Positions 17,485 to 26,856 of a DNA stretch of 64,000 bases are shown here, piece after piece (the stretch's first letter is position 1; the number at the start of each line of letters is the position of its first letter). Source of the DNA: Nonomuraea polychroma. Lineage in GTDB: Bacteria; Actinomycetota; Actinomycetes; Streptosporangiales; Streptosporangiaceae. The stretch is taken from assembly GCF_004011505.1 (NCBI RefSeq), contig NZ_SAUN01000001.1:2542001-2606000 (forward strand), in the 5' to 3' direction. The translations under genes and the position numbers were made by a program. The notes beneath the pieces were generated by a model. That model searched no databases. It worked only from the letters and a program-made list of their open reading frames with translations, and was not told the origin of the DNA.

Positions 17485-20238
17485 ATGTCCGAACACCACC
17501 TGACACGAAGGCAGCTGATGAAGGCCGGAACAGCCGGGGCCGGCGCGCTCCTGCTGCCGACGCAATGGACGGCGGTCGCCCGAGCCGCTTCGACGCCACC
17601 CCCTGAGGTGCGCGCCGCCAACGACCTGGCGCTCTGGTACGACGAGGCCGCCGGCACCGACTGGCTCCGCGCTCTCCCCATCGGCAACGGCCGCCTGGGC
17701 GCCATGGTGTTCGGCAACGTCGATACCGAACGGTTGCAGCTCAATGAGGACACCGTCTGGGCGGGCGGACCGTACGACCAGAGCAACCCCAAGGGTGCGC
17801 AGGCGCTGCCGGAGATCCGGCGGCTGGTCTTCGAGAACCAGTGGATCCAGGCCCAGGACCTGATCAACCAGACGATGCTCGGCAAGCCCGCAGGCCAGCT
17901 GGCCTACCAGCCCGTCGGCAATCTACGGCTCGGCTTCGGCAGCGCAGCCGGGGTGTCGGAGTACAATCGCCAGCTGGATCTCACCACCGCCACGACCTCC
18001 GTGACCTACGTCCTGAACGGCGTGCGGTACCGGCGCGAGGTGTTCGCGAGCGCGCCGGACCAGGTGATCGCCATCCGCCTGACCGCCGACCGGCCCGGCT
18101 CCATCACGTTCTCCGCGACGTTCGACAGCCCGCAGCGGACGACACGCTCCAGCCCGGACGCGACCACCGTGGCACTCGACGGCGTCTCGGGGGACATGGA
18201 CGGAGTGACCGGCTCGGTCCGTTTCCTGGCACTGGCCCGGGCCGTCGCCGAAGGCGGCAGTGTCACCAGCTCCGGCGGCACTCTGCAGGTGTCCGCCGCC
18301 GACAGCGTGACACTGCTGATCTCCATCGGCTCCAGCTACGTGAACTACCAGGATGTCGGCGGCGACTACCAGGGCATCGCGCGGAAGCACCTCGACGCCG
18401 CCATGAAGCGGCCCTACGACAAGCTGCGCGGCCGGCACGTGGCCGACTACCAGCGCCTGTTCGGGCGCACGACGCTCGACCTCGGCCGCACCGCGGCGGC
18501 CGACCAGCCGACCGACGTCCGCATCGCGCAGCATGCGGACACCGACGACCCGCAGTTCGCCGCGCTGCTGTTCCAGTTCGGCCGATACCTGCTGATCTCC
18601 TCCTCACGGCCCGGCACCCAGCCGGCCAACCTGCAGGGCATCTGGAACGACCAGATGCGCCCGCCGTGGGACTCGAAGTACACCATCAACGCCAACCTGC
18701 CGATGAACTATTGGCCCGCCGACTCGACGAACCTGTCCGAGTGCTACGCGCCGGTGTTCGACATGATCAAGGACCTCACCGTGACCGGCGCCCGCACCGC
18801 CGAGGCACAGTACGGGGCGGGCGGCTGGGTCACCCATCACAACACCGACGCATGGCGGGCCACCTCGGTCGTCGACGGCGCGTTCTGGGGCATGTGGCAG
18901 ACCGGCGGCGCCTGGCTGGCCGCCCTGATCTGGGATCACTACCTGTTCACCGGCGACGCCGGCTTCCTGCGCGCGAACTACCCGGCCATGAAGGGCGCCG
19001 CCCAGTTCTTCCTCGACACCCTGGTGCCGGAGCCGGAACTCGGCTGGCTGGTCACGAACCCGTCCAACTCACCCGAGCTCAGCCACCACCCGAATGCCAG
19101 CGTGGCCGCCGGCCCCACCATGGACATGCAGATCCTGCGTGACCTGTTCGACGGCTGCGCCGAGGCCAGCAAGGTGCTCGGCGTGGACGCGGACTTCCGG
19201 GCCGAGGTCGAGACCGCCCGCGAGCGGCTGGCGCCGATGAAGATCGGCTCCCGCGGCAACATCCAGGAATGGCTCCACGACTGGGTGGAGACCGAGCGCA
19301 ACCACCGGCACGTCTCACACCTGTACGGCCTGCATCCCAGCCATCAGATCACCAAGCGCGACACACCCGAGCTGTTCGAGGCCGCGCGCCGGACGCTGGA
19401 GTTGCGCGGCGACGACGGGACGGGCTGGTCGCTGGCCTGGAAGATCAACTACTGGGCCAGGCTGGAGGAGGGTACGCGGGCGCACGACCTGGTCCGCGCC
19501 CTCGTCACACCGGCCAGGCTCGCGCCGAACATGTTCGATCTGCACCCTCCGTTCCAGATCGACGGCAACTTCGGCGCCACGTCCGGCATCGCGGAGATGC
19601 TGCTGCACAGCCACGACAGTGAGCTGCACCTGCTGCCGGCGCTGCCGGCGGCCTGGCCGAAGGGACGGGTGGCGGGCCTTCGGGGTCGTGGTGGTCACAC
19701 CGTCGGCGCGGCATGGAGCGAAGGGCAGGCCGACGAGTTCCTGGTCACGCCCGATCGCGACGGCACCGTGAGAGTACGCGCCGAGATGTTCACCGGGCGC
19801 TACAAGGTGGTCGACGCCGTGCGCGGCGGCCAGGCCCGCACCAGGAAGGTCGGTCCCGACCTGATCGAGCTCGCCGGGAAGGCCGGCCACACCTATCGCG
19901 CGTACAGCTTGCAGAAGGTCCGGCTCGGCGCACCAGCCGAGGTGATCCCGGGTCAGGAGGCCAAGGTCACCGTCACCGTCCGGGCGATCGAGATGCCGCT
20001 GGCTCCTTCGGCCACGGTGTCCGTCGAGGCTCCGGACGGGTGGAGCGTCACGCCCGCCCAGGTCGTGCTGGGGCCCCTGAGTCCCGGCTCGGAACGCACT
20101 GCCGAGTTCAAGGTCACCCCGGGCGCGGACGAGCCCACGGGCGCCACGGTCCTGACCGGCAAGGCCGGCGGCCGTGACTGGAGCACGTCGGCGAAGGCCA
20201 CGGTCCGGGTGTCGGACGGCCGGGAGACGACGCCGTAG
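17485..20238 (+). CDS. Secreted GH95 alpha-L-fucosidase with NEW3 domain
   Basis: 917 aa, start ATG 17485. The N-terminus RRQLMKAG followed by a hydrophobic stretch is a Tat signal. Residues about 45-810 are GH95: conserved catalytic residues known from the Bifidobacterium enzyme are visible as Asn402 and Asn404 (NANLPMNYWP), Glu531 (NPSNSPE) and Asp693 (FQIDGNFGA). A NEW3-type beta domain (about 815-917, with WSVTPAQVVLGPLSPGSE) closes the protein. It inverts alpha-1,2-type fucosyl linkages, releasing L-fucose outside the cell for the importer and fuconate dehydratase encoded just upstream. Confidence 0.93.
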   Translation: MSEHHLTRRQLMKAGTAGAGALLLPTQWTAVARAASTPPPEVRAANDLALWYDEAAGTDWLRALPIGNGRLGAMVFGNVDTERLQLNEDTVWAGGPYDQSNPKGAQALPEIRRLVFENQWIQAQDLINQTMLGKPAGQLAYQPVGNLRLGFGSAAGVSEYNRQLDLTTATTSVTYVLNGVRYRREVFASAPDQVIAIRLTADRPGSITFSATFDSPQRTTRSSPDATTVALDGVSGDMDGVTGSVRFLALARAVAEGGSVTSSGGTLQVSAADSVTLLISIGSSYVNYQDVGGDYQGIARKHLDAAMKRPYDKLRGRHVADYQRLFGRTTLDLGRTAAADQPTDVRIAQHADTDDPQFAALLFQFGRYLLISSSRPGTQPANLQGIWNDQMRPPWDSKYTINANLPMNYWPADSTNLSECYAPVFDMIKDLTVTGARTAEAQYGAGGWVTHHNTDAWRATSVVDGAFWGMWQTGGAWLAALIWDHYLFTGDAGFLRANYPAMKGAAQFFLDTLVPEPELGWLVTNPSNSPELSHHPNASVAAGPTMDMQILRDLFDGCAEASKVLGVDADFRAEVETARERLAPMKIGSRGNIQEWLHDWVETERNHRHVSHLYGLHPSHQITKRDTPELFEAARRTLELRGDDGTGWSLAWKINYWARLEEGTRAHDLVRALVTPARLAPNMFDLHPPFQIDGNFGATSGIAEMLLHSHDSELHLLPALPAAWPKGRVAGLRGRGGHTVGAAWSEGQADEFLVTPDRDGTVRVRAEMFTGRYKVVDAVRGGQARTRKVGPDLIELAGKAGHTYRAYSLQKVRLGAPAEVIPGQEAKVTVTVRAIEMPLAPSATVSVEAPDGWSVTPAQVVLGPLSPGSERTAEFKVTPGADEPTGATVLTGKAGGRDWSTSAKATVRVSDGRETTP

Positions 20239-20279
20239 GAGAGCGTCGGCAAGACGCCGGCGGAGAGCCCGTGACGCGG

Positions 20280-21917
20280 TCATGCCGACTGACTCAACGA
20301 CATCACCGCCCAGGGCGTCAGTTCGACATCGAGGTTCAGCACACCGTTGTCGGGCACGGTCAGTGTGAACCTGAGGAGTGTGTCGGCGACTTTGCTCAGG
20401 TACTTGCTCTCGGCCCGGGACGGGTTGAGGGGGGACCCGAGCCGGTACCAGGCCTCGGCGGCGTTCCCGTGCTCCCAGTCCAGGACCTCGACGAGGAACG
20501 TGGTGCCAGGCTCCAGGCCGCCGATCGAGTGGTGGATCCTCCGGCTCGGCCCCATCTCCGCCAGCGCGCGTGTCGCCGCGTACGCGTTCTCCGAGCCGAG
20601 ACCCCTCATGGCCATGTCCTCGGGGTAGTTGAAGAACACCGCGGACACGGCCGACGTCCGGCTGTCACGGGTCACGACCCCGTCGGACGTCGTGAGGAGC
20701 AGCCGGTCGCCGAGCCGTTCCAGCATCGTGAACGCGTGGAAGGCGGGCTTGTGGATGCCCCCTTCGTTCACGAGGCCGAATCCGCCGTGAAACGGTCCGA
20801 TGCCGGCGCCTCCCTCCTCGAACACGTCAGTGAAGGTCCAGTAGGCGATGGAGTCGGCGAGGGTCGCGCACTTCAGGTACGCCCGCGTGATGTAGGTCGC
20901 CGCGAACAGCGTGTCGTGGATGAAGTCGCGGGCCGACGGCGACGTCGACCACTCGGTGATGTGGATCTCCGCATCGGGATACGCGCTGGTCTGCACGAGC
21001 TTGCGCAGCAGGGTCAGGTCGTCGAACGTGGCATCGGCGTACCGGGTGATGTGCACGCCCTCGCCGTCGGCGCCGTACGCGAAGTCGGTGGGGTACAGGT
21101 GGGTTGAGATGAAGTCGATCGGGAGCTCGCGCTCCGCGCACCAGGCGATGAAGTCCTCGATCCAGACCGGGCGCCAGTCGAGCGCGTCCACGTCGGCCGC
21201 GCCGGCTGTCTCGAGCATCGCGGAGCGGTCCTCGGTCTCGCCCTTGTAGCGGTCGTCGGGCACGAAGACGCTCGTCGCGGGCCCGCCCACCTTCAAGGCC
21301 GGATCGATCTTCTTGATCGCCCGCACGGTCTGCTCGTAGAGCTCGAAGTATTCGGTCTTCGTGCCGGTCCAGAAGTGGGGGACCAAGTTGGGCTCGTTCC
21401 ACACCTCGAAGCGCCACTCCCGCACCTCGGCGAGGCCGTACCGGTCGATCCAGTGCTCGACCGACCTCGTGACCAGCTCGACCCAGCGCGCCATGTCCTT
21501 GGGCGGGCTGCAGTGGGCGCCCCACCAGAACACGGTCTCGGTCGCCGTCGCCAGCTCGCGCGGCATGAAACCCAGCTCGACGAAGGGACGGACACCGCGG
21601 TCCACCAGGAAGTCGAACACCTTGTCCACATAGCTGAACGTGTACACGGGCGAGGCAAGGGGCGTGTTCGGGCCGAAACCGCCGCCGTAACTGCCCCGGT
21701 AGACGAACATGTCGTCGTGGAAGACGCCATGAAAGCGGATGTACCGGATTCCCAAGGCGGTGACGACCTCGGCGAATTGCTGTTGCCAGTCCGCGCGCAG
21801 TGCCTCGTTCGCCCGCCCGGCGCCGACACACTCGCTCCAGATGTGCGGGAGCGCACTCTCGTCACGCAGCTCACCGTCGATCCGGAACCGGGGTTCGAAC
21901 GCACCGTCGCTCTTCAT
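20280..21917 (-). CDS. GH39 glycosidase (beta-xylosidase type), cytoplasmic
   Basis: 545 aa from ATG 21917 (MKSDGAFEPRF); a TTG at 21947 is an alternative without a ribosome binding site. GH39 TIM barrel with acid/base Glu175 (EVWNEPN) and nucleophile Glu322 (HITEWSTSPS), then a C-terminal beta-sandwich. No signal peptide, so it should cleave imported xylo-oligosaccharides or a related disaccharide. Immediately upstream lies the last 20 codons of a MalG-type permease, so this gene once closed an importer operon. A degenerate copy of the LacI operator found at 22154 lies at 22040-22058, implying control by the divergent regulator. Confidence 0.9.
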   Translation of the reverse strand: MKSDGAFEPRFRIDGELRDESALPHIWSECVGAGRANEALRADWQQQFAEVVTALGIRYIRFHGVFHDDMFVYRGSYGGGFGPNTPLASPVYTFSYVDKVFDFLVDRGVRPFVELGFMPRELATATETVFWWGAHCSPPKDMARWVELVTRSVEHWIDRYGLAEVREWRFEVWNEPNLVPHFWTGTKTEYFELYEQTVRAIKKIDPALKVGGPATSVFVPDDRYKGETEDRSAMLETAGAADVDALDWRPVWIEDFIAWCAERELPIDFISTHLYPTDFAYGADGEGVHITRYADATFDDLTLLRKLVQTSAYPDAEIHITEWSTSPSARDFIHDTLFAATYITRAYLKCATLADSIAYWTFTDVFEEGGAGIGPFHGGFGLVNEGGIHKPAFHAFTMLERLGDRLLLTTSDGVVTRDSRTSAVSAVFFNYPEDMAMRGLGSENAYAATRALAEMGPSRRIHHSIGGLEPGTTFLVEVLDWEHGNAAEAWYRLGSPLNPSRAESKYLSKVADTLLRFTLTVPDNGVLNLDVELTPWAVMSLSQSA

Positions 21918-21966
21918 GGTCTCACTTCTCTTCACGAAATCGTTCAAGGGATGGGGGAGGGCGGTG

Positions 21967-22029
21967 CTAGCCCTTCACGGCGCCTAGCGACAGGCCCGAC
22001 TGCCAGTACCGCTGCAGACTGCCTCTCGT
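21967..22029 (-). pseudogene. 3' tail of a lost MalG-type permease gene
   Basis: Read leftward, the sequence encodes SLQRYWQSGLSLGAVKG and stop, which is the characteristic end of carbohydrate ABC permeases (compare TLQRHWRGGLSVGGLR at 30248). Nothing permease-like precedes it; promoter-like, AT-richer DNA with an operator half is found instead. A deletion has removed the rest of an importer operon and left the hydrolase next to the promoter. Confidence 0.8.
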
Positions 22030-22039
22030 CCTGAGCTGA

Positions 22040-22058
22040 TTACGAACATATTTCGCAA
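22040..22058. promoter_or_regulatory. Degenerate LacI-family operator upstream of GH39
   Basis: Read on the minus strand, TTGCGAAATATGTTCGTAA matches the palindrome at 22153-22171 at most positions, including both CGAAA/TTCG half-sites and centre spacing. Its place just upstream of the GH39 transcription unit implies repression of that gene by the regulator at 22188. Confidence 0.55.
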
Positions 22059-22153
22059 CTTGTTCGTTGTTGTGAGGACATTAGGTGTCGTGCCTGTTCT
22101 GTGTCAACGGGGGGACGAGAGGGAAGGCCTGGCGAGAAGGGTTCGTGGTAGGT

Positions 22154-22170
22154 TTCGAAATAATTTCGAA
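22154..22170. promoter_or_regulatory. LacI-family operator, perfect 17-bp palindrome
   Basis: TTCGAAAT-A-ATTTCGAA, an exact 8-1-8 inverted repeat ending 17 bases before the regulator start codon, between two divergent units. The position fits autoregulation. Confidence 0.7.
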
Positions 22171-22187
22171 GCCCGAAGGGAGCCCTC

Positions 22188-23231
22188 ATGCGACGGCGAG
22201 GTCGTTCCGAGCGAGCCACCTTGGCGGATGTCGCCCGACTGGCCGGCGTCTCGCCGGCGACCGCCTCGAAGGTTCTCAACGGACGCAGCGATGTCGGGGC
22301 GAAGACGCGCGACCTGGTGCTAGGAGCCATGGCCGAGCTCGGCTACAAGCCGACGGCGGTGCGACACGAGCAAACGCGAGACCGCACCCTCGTCACCGTG
22401 GTCGACATCGTGGAGTCCCGTTACGCCGGGACGGTGCTCAGGGGCATCCTCGTGGCCGCGACCTCGGCGCAGGCCGAGCTCCTCCTTCGCCTGCCGCCCG
22501 ACGAGCCGATCAGCACGAGCCGTACGGCGGCCCGCGCCTGGATGGAGGAGCAGAAAGCGTCCGGTGTCGTCGGCATCATCGCGCTCGCCGTCGCCGTGCC
22601 CGACTCGATGCTCTTCGCCGCGGAGGATCTCGAGGTGCCCGTCGTGACGATCGACCCCATCGATACGACCGAATCACGTCTCGTCAGCATCGGCTCCACC
22701 AACTGGGCGGGCGGTCGCTCGGCGACCGAGCACGTCATCAAGCTCGGCCACCGCAGGATCGCCTGGATCGGCGGCCCCCTGGGCTCTGCCCCCTCACTTG
22801 AACGCTTCCACGGCTACCAAGCCGCGCTCGACTCGGCCGGCATCACGCTGGACCGCGCACTGATCCGCCACGAGGCGTTCTCCGTCGAGGCGGGACTCCG
22901 GCACGGCCATGGCCTCCTTGCGCTCGACGAGCGGCCGACCGCGATCGTCGCCGGCAACGACGAGATCGCCGTCGGGGTCCTCGCCGCGGCCAAGGAGCTT
23001 CACATCACCGTCCCGAGCGAGCTGTCGGTCACGGGGTTCGACGACACACCACAGACCGAGTGGACGACGCCCCGGCTCACGTCCGTCCGGCAACCTCTCG
23101 TCGGCATGGGCCGGATGGCCGTCGAGACCGTCCTCAGCATGGCGGACGGTGTCCAGCCCGCCTCCAGGCACCTCCAACTGGCGACGACCCTCAGCGTCCG
23201 CGACTCGACGGGCCCCGTCCCGTCATCCTGA
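22188..23231 (+). CDS. LacI-family regulator of the GH39 unit
   Basis: 347 aa, ATG 22188 with GAAGGGAG upstream. N-terminal LacI headpiece (TLADVARLAGVSPATASKVL; the SPATAS recognition helix contacts DNA), hinge, then a periplasmic-binding-like effector domain with HRRIAWIGGPLG and VTGFDDTPQTEWTTPRLTSV. It is divergent from GH39, and operators 22040-22058 and 22154-22170 lie between. Xylose, xylobiose or a related sugar is a likely inducer, by analogy with xylan regulators of this clade. Confidence 0.9.
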   Translation: MRRRGRSERATLADVARLAGVSPATASKVLNGRSDVGAKTRDLVLGAMAELGYKPTAVRHEQTRDRTLVTVVDIVESRYAGTVLRGILVAATSAQAELLLRLPPDEPISTSRTAARAWMEEQKASGVVGIIALAVAVPDSMLFAAEDLEVPVVTIDPIDTTESRLVSIGSTNWAGGRSATEHVIKLGHRRIAWIGGPLGSAPSLERFHGYQAALDSAGITLDRALIRHEAFSVEAGLRHGHGLLALDERPTAIVAGNDEIAVGVLAAAKELHITVPSELSVTGFDDTPQTEWTTPRLTSVRQPLVGMGRMAVETVLSMADGVQPASRHLQLATTLSVRDSTGPVPSS

Positions 23232-23409
23232 TCCGCGAGCACCGCAGAGCGGCCTGATCGCCCCGGCGAACCTCCAGCTCAGCAGCGGTATTCGGGGTCA
23301 TGGCGCGGCGAACCTGGCCCGGACCGCGCGATCCGGCCAACGTTTCTACCTGATGAACGGTCGGCCGAAAAGGTCTTGTTTCTGCCATCGTCATCGCTTA
23401 CCGTGACGC

Positions 23410-23435
23410 TGCAAACGTAACCGATAACGATTGCA
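23410..23435. promoter_or_regulatory. Candidate LacI-family operator with TGCAA/TTGCA arms
   Basis: TGCAA (23410-23414) and TTGCA (23431-23435) flank an AACCGATAACGATT core resembling typical LacI/CytR-type half-sites (AAYCG...CGATT). It ends 15 bases before the start of the second LacI-type regulator, so autoregulation is likely. The rest of 23232-23449 shows no gene. Confidence 0.5.
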
Positions 23436-23449
23436 ACCTGTGAGGCGGC

Positions 23450-24466
23450 ATGGCCCAGGGCGGCGCGCCGGTGACGATGAGTGATGTCGCACGCTTAGCC
23501 GGCGTCTCCACCGCGACCGTGTCGCGGGTGGTGAACGGGCGTTACGGCGTCAGCGCGAGCACCATCGCGCAAGTCCGTTCGGCCATCGAGCAGCTCGGCT
23601 ACGAGTCGAGTCTGGTGGCGACGAGCCTGCGGCGCAGCCGTACCAACGTCCTGGGTCTGGTGACCCACAGCTTCCAGTCCTATACGGCCGAGGTGCTCAA
23701 GGGGGTCATGGATGCGCTGAGTCAGTCGGGTTTCGACCTGATCATCTACGCCAACAGTGACCTCTACGGGACGTACTCGGACGGCTGGGAGCAGCGGCAC
23801 CTGGCGCGTTTGTCGGGCACGCTCACCGATGGGTGCATCGTGGTCACGCCCTCGGGCGAGGTGCGGAGCGGCACTCCGGTCGTGGTCATCGATCCGGCGA
23901 GGGGCTCGACGGTGCCGTCGGTGACGGCGGACAACTTCGCGGGCGCCACCGCGGTGGTCGAGCACCTCCTCGGCCTGGGGCATCGGCGCATCGGCTTCAT
24001 CGCGGGCCGCGCCAGCCTGGAGGCCGCGTGGTCGCGTGAGGCGGGTTACCGCAGGGCGCTGGCCGAGGCCGGCGTTCCGATCGATCCGCAGCTGATCGCA
24101 AGAGGAAGCTTCAATCCCGAGTCTGCGGCACCGCTCGCGCGGGCGCTGCTGGACAGGGCGGACCGTCCGACGGCGATCTTTGCGGCGAGCGATGGAATGG
24201 CGCTGAAGGCCCTGGAGGTCGCGAACGACTTGGGGCTCAGCGTGCCCGGCGACCTGTCGGTGGTCGGCTTCGACAACATTCCGGAGTCCGCGTTGGCCGA
24301 GCCGGGGCTGACCACCGTGGACCAGTCGATGTACCGGCTCGGGTACGAGGCCGCGCGCATGCTGAAGTCGCTGGTGTGCGGCGACTGGGAGGGCCCGCGC
24401 CAGATCGTGCTCCCGACCCGCCTGGTGGTTCGCGGCTCCACCGCGGCGCCGAGGAGCCCTATGTGA
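23450..24466 (+). CDS. LacI-family regulator of the tandem-esterase/importer locus
   Basis: 338 aa, ATG 23450. Headpiece VTMSDVARLAGVSTATVSRV, hinge helix region with SLVATSLRRSRT, and effector domain (HRRIGFIAGRASLEAAWSRE, VVGFDNIPESALAEPGLTTV). It precedes, same strand, the secreted esterase and the importer at 24649-30248, and is separated by a strong terminator at 24501-24532, so it is its own unit. It probably controls those genes; a candidate site is the AGCGCT-centred palindrome at 26857. Confidence 0.9.
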   Translation: MAQGGAPVTMSDVARLAGVSTATVSRVVNGRYGVSASTIAQVRSAIEQLGYESSLVATSLRRSRTNVLGLVTHSFQSYTAEVLKGVMDALSQSGFDLIIYANSDLYGTYSDGWEQRHLARLSGTLTDGCIVVTPSGEVRSGTPVVVIDPARGSTVPSVTADNFAGATAVVEHLLGLGHRRIGFIAGRASLEAAWSREAGYRRALAEAGVPIDPQLIARGSFNPESAAPLARALLDRADRPTAIFAASDGMALKALEVANDLGLSVPGDLSVVGFDNIPESALAEPGLTTVDQSMYRLGYEAARMLKSLVCGDWEGPRQIVLPTRLVVRGSTAAPRSPM

Positions 24467-24500
24467 CCGTGGCGCCACTCACAGGCACGGCGTCCCATCG

Positions 24501-24532
24501 CACCTGACGTTCGCGGCAACGAACGTCAGGTG
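24501..24532 (+). terminator. Intrinsic terminator after the LacI-family gene
   Basis: Perfect 13-bp stem (CACCTGACGTTCG / CGAACGTCAGGTG) with a six-base CGGCAA loop, 35 bases after the regulator stop codon. Confidence 0.85.
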
Positions 24533-24598
24533 GGCAAGCCGACCCCTCGACGGATGGAGGTGCGAACACCAACCACAAACTATCCACCGCATGAATCA

Positions 24599-24631
24599 GG
24601 CCGGCCAGTCGGGCATCAACCGTGGCCGGCC
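24599..24631 (+). repeat. Inverted repeat in the esterase leader
   Basis: GGCCGGCCA (24599-24607) and TGGCCGGCC (24623-24631) form a 9-bp stem about 18 bases before the esterase start codon. It could be a leader hairpin or an operator; no further evidence. Confidence 0.45.
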
Positions 24632-24648
24632 ATTAAGGGAGTTTTCGC

Positions 24649-26814
24649 ATGCCTTCTTTACTTTATCACGGCAGGTCACGCCCTCAGGGCGCGCGCCGGC
24701 TCGCAGCGGCGATCGCCGCCGGCGTCATGGCGATCGCGGCAGTGTTGCTCGCGCCGCGGCCGGCGGCGGCGGACACGCCGTGGCTGAATGTCTCCGAGGA
24801 CGGTTACGCGTCGTTCAGCGTCCCAGCGGCCTACGTCGAGGCCAACGCGGGCCAGGTTTCACAGGTCGTCATCGAGGGCAACTTCGGTCCCTCCTTCGCC
24901 TGGGCGGAGTTCGGCCTGACCCGCCGGGGCGACGTCTGGTCGGGGGTTCTCGGCCCGCTCAAGCCGGGCCTGTACTCCTACCAGGTCACGGGCGATGACA
25001 CCAAGGGTCTGAAAGATCCGACCAACAGCACCAGCGTGACGTCCCAACCTCTCCGGAGCACCTTCTTCGTGCCGGGCGACGCGGTGCGCCTGCTGGCGGA
25101 CGCCCCTCAGGGGCAGGGCGGCAAGGTCGAGACCCTGACCTACCGGACCAAGCACGAGGAACGGTCGGCTCAGGTATGGACGCCGCCGGGGCACGCGGCC
25201 GAGGGCCCCAAGGCCTACCCGGTGCTGTTCCTGCAGTCCGGCGACGGCGGGAGCGCCACCGACTGGCTCGACCTCGGCCGGGCCAAGCAGATCCTCGACA
25301 ACCTGTCGCTCCAGAAGGCCATGGAGCCGATGGTGGTCGTGATCAGCGACGGTGACGGTTTGAAGGATCTCCGGAAGGCGGTCGCCGACCGCTACCGGGT
25401 CCATCGCGATCCGGCGCATCAGGCGATCGCCGGGGTGGCCGAGGGCGGGACGCAGGCGCTGCGCGCCGCTCTGACCCACCCGGGTCAGTACGCCTACGCC
25501 GGCTCGTTCTCCGGTCTCCTGACGGATGGTGTCGGCCGGGTGGACGCGAACGCGATCAACCGCCACGTCAAGCTGGTGCGCCTGTACACGGGGAACGTGA
25601 CGGATCCTGCGTACAACGCGACCTACCGCCTGACGAAGGCGCTGGACCGCGCCCGGATCACGTACGAATTCGACGGGGTCAACCCCGACGCCGGGGCGAA
25701 CTGGAACGCCTGGCAGGAGAACCTCATCGATTTCGCGCCGCGGCTGTTCCGCAGGGTCTCGGATCACGGTCCGAGCGCCGGGCACGGGAAGCTGAAGGGC
25801 GAGTTCACCCCGCCGGCCCCCGGCACTACCCCGACGCCGTTCGTCACCGAGGACGGCTTCGTCACCTTCGAGACCACGACGGACTTCGCTGCCGCCGAGC
25901 GCGTCAAGGTGTGGGCGAACTGGGCGCCCAACGGAAGTTGGCTGCGCATCCGGCTGTCCCGTGAGGGCGACCGGTGGCGGGCGACCGTGGGCCCGCTCGA
26001 CCCGTGGTTCTACTACTACCGGCTGATGGTGGACCGGGTCTCGGTCAAGGACGCGTCGAACCCGACGAAGGTGACCTCCGAGCCGACCTGGAGCACTTTC
26101 CTCGTCAAGGGGGACGAGGCACGCCTGCTCACGGACGTTCCCGCCGGTCAGGGCGGCAAGGTCGAGAGCATGACGTACCGGAGCAGTGTGGCGAACCAGG
26201 ACCGGACCGCGCTGGTCTGGACCCCGCCGGGGTACGACCCGGACCGTGCGCAGCCGTATCCCGTCTTCTACCTCCAGCACGGTGGCGGCCAGAGCTACAC
26301 GGACTGGGTGGAGATGGGACGCGCCAAACAGATCCTCGACCACCAGTTCCTCGACGGGGACCTGGTGCCGATGGTGGTCGTGATGGGCAACGGCAACGTG
26401 TCCGACTTCAACAAGGAACTGCTGCAGAACATCGTCCCGGCGGCCCGCGCCCGCTACAACGTCTCCGACGACCCCTCGCAGCAGGCCCTCGCCGGCCTGT
26501 CGATGGGTGGCGGGCAGACGTTCGGCGTGCTGAAGGCCTTCCCGGGCCGGTTCGCCTACGTCGCGGCGTTCTCGGCCGGGTTCGGCAGTGCCGCCGGCGT
26601 CGACGCGGAGGCGATCAACAGCGGCACCAAGCTGTTGCGCCTGTACGTCGGCGACCAGACGGACTTCGTCTACCCGTCGTTCATGACGTCCCTGACCACC
26701 CTGAACAACCTCGGTATCCGCTACGAGTTCGACGGGGTCACTCCGGGCCCGCACGGCTGGGACGTGTGGCAGAAGAACCTCATCGACCTGGCGCCACGCC
26801 TGTTCAAGCGCTAG
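24649..26814 (+). CDS. Secreted tandem CE1-like esterase with a degenerate first module
   Basis: 721 aa, ATG 24649 with AGGGAG upstream; signal peptide to about residue 42 (RPAAADTP). Two homologous halves follow, each an immunoglobulin-like N-domain plus an alpha/beta-hydrolase of the Fes/feruloyl-esterase CE1 type. In the second half the nucleophile Ser618 (GLSMGGGQ) and His702 (PGPHGWDVW) are intact. In the first half the matching positions are Ala264 (GVAEGGTQ) and Ala350 (DAGANWNAW), so that module cannot hydrolyse esters by the usual triad; it may bind substrate. The gene heads a locus with an ABC importer and probably deacylates a hemicellulose outside the cell. Confidence 0.87.
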   Translation: MPSLLYHGRSRPQGARRLAAAIAAGVMAIAAVLLAPRPAAADTPWLNVSEDGYASFSVPAAYVEANAGQVSQVVIEGNFGPSFAWAEFGLTRRGDVWSGVLGPLKPGLYSYQVTGDDTKGLKDPTNSTSVTSQPLRSTFFVPGDAVRLLADAPQGQGGKVETLTYRTKHEERSAQVWTPPGHAAEGPKAYPVLFLQSGDGGSATDWLDLGRAKQILDNLSLQKAMEPMVVVISDGDGLKDLRKAVADRYRVHRDPAHQAIAGVAEGGTQALRAALTHPGQYAYAGSFSGLLTDGVGRVDANAINRHVKLVRLYTGNVTDPAYNATYRLTKALDRARITYEFDGVNPDAGANWNAWQENLIDFAPRLFRRVSDHGPSAGHGKLKGEFTPPAPGTTPTPFVTEDGFVTFETTTDFAAAERVKVWANWAPNGSWLRIRLSREGDRWRATVGPLDPWFYYYRLMVDRVSVKDASNPTKVTSEPTWSTFLVKGDEARLLTDVPAGQGGKVESMTYRSSVANQDRTALVWTPPGYDPDRAQPYPVFYLQHGGGQSYTDWVEMGRAKQILDHQFLDGDLVPMVVVMGNGNVSDFNKELLQNIVPAARARYNVSDDPSQQALAGLSMGGGQTFGVLKAFPGRFAYVAAFSAGFGSAAGVDAEAINSGTKLLRLYVGDQTDFVYPSFMTSLTTLNNLGIRYEFDGVTPGPHGWDVWQKNLIDLAPRLFKR

Positions 26815-26856
26815 GCGAGCCCGTCCGCCCGGCCTTCGCCGAGGGATGCGGGCTGC

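Noticed and set aside
20243..20257. GCGTC/GACGC hairpin between GH95 and GH39
   Set aside because: Only a five-base stem; too weak to call a terminator.
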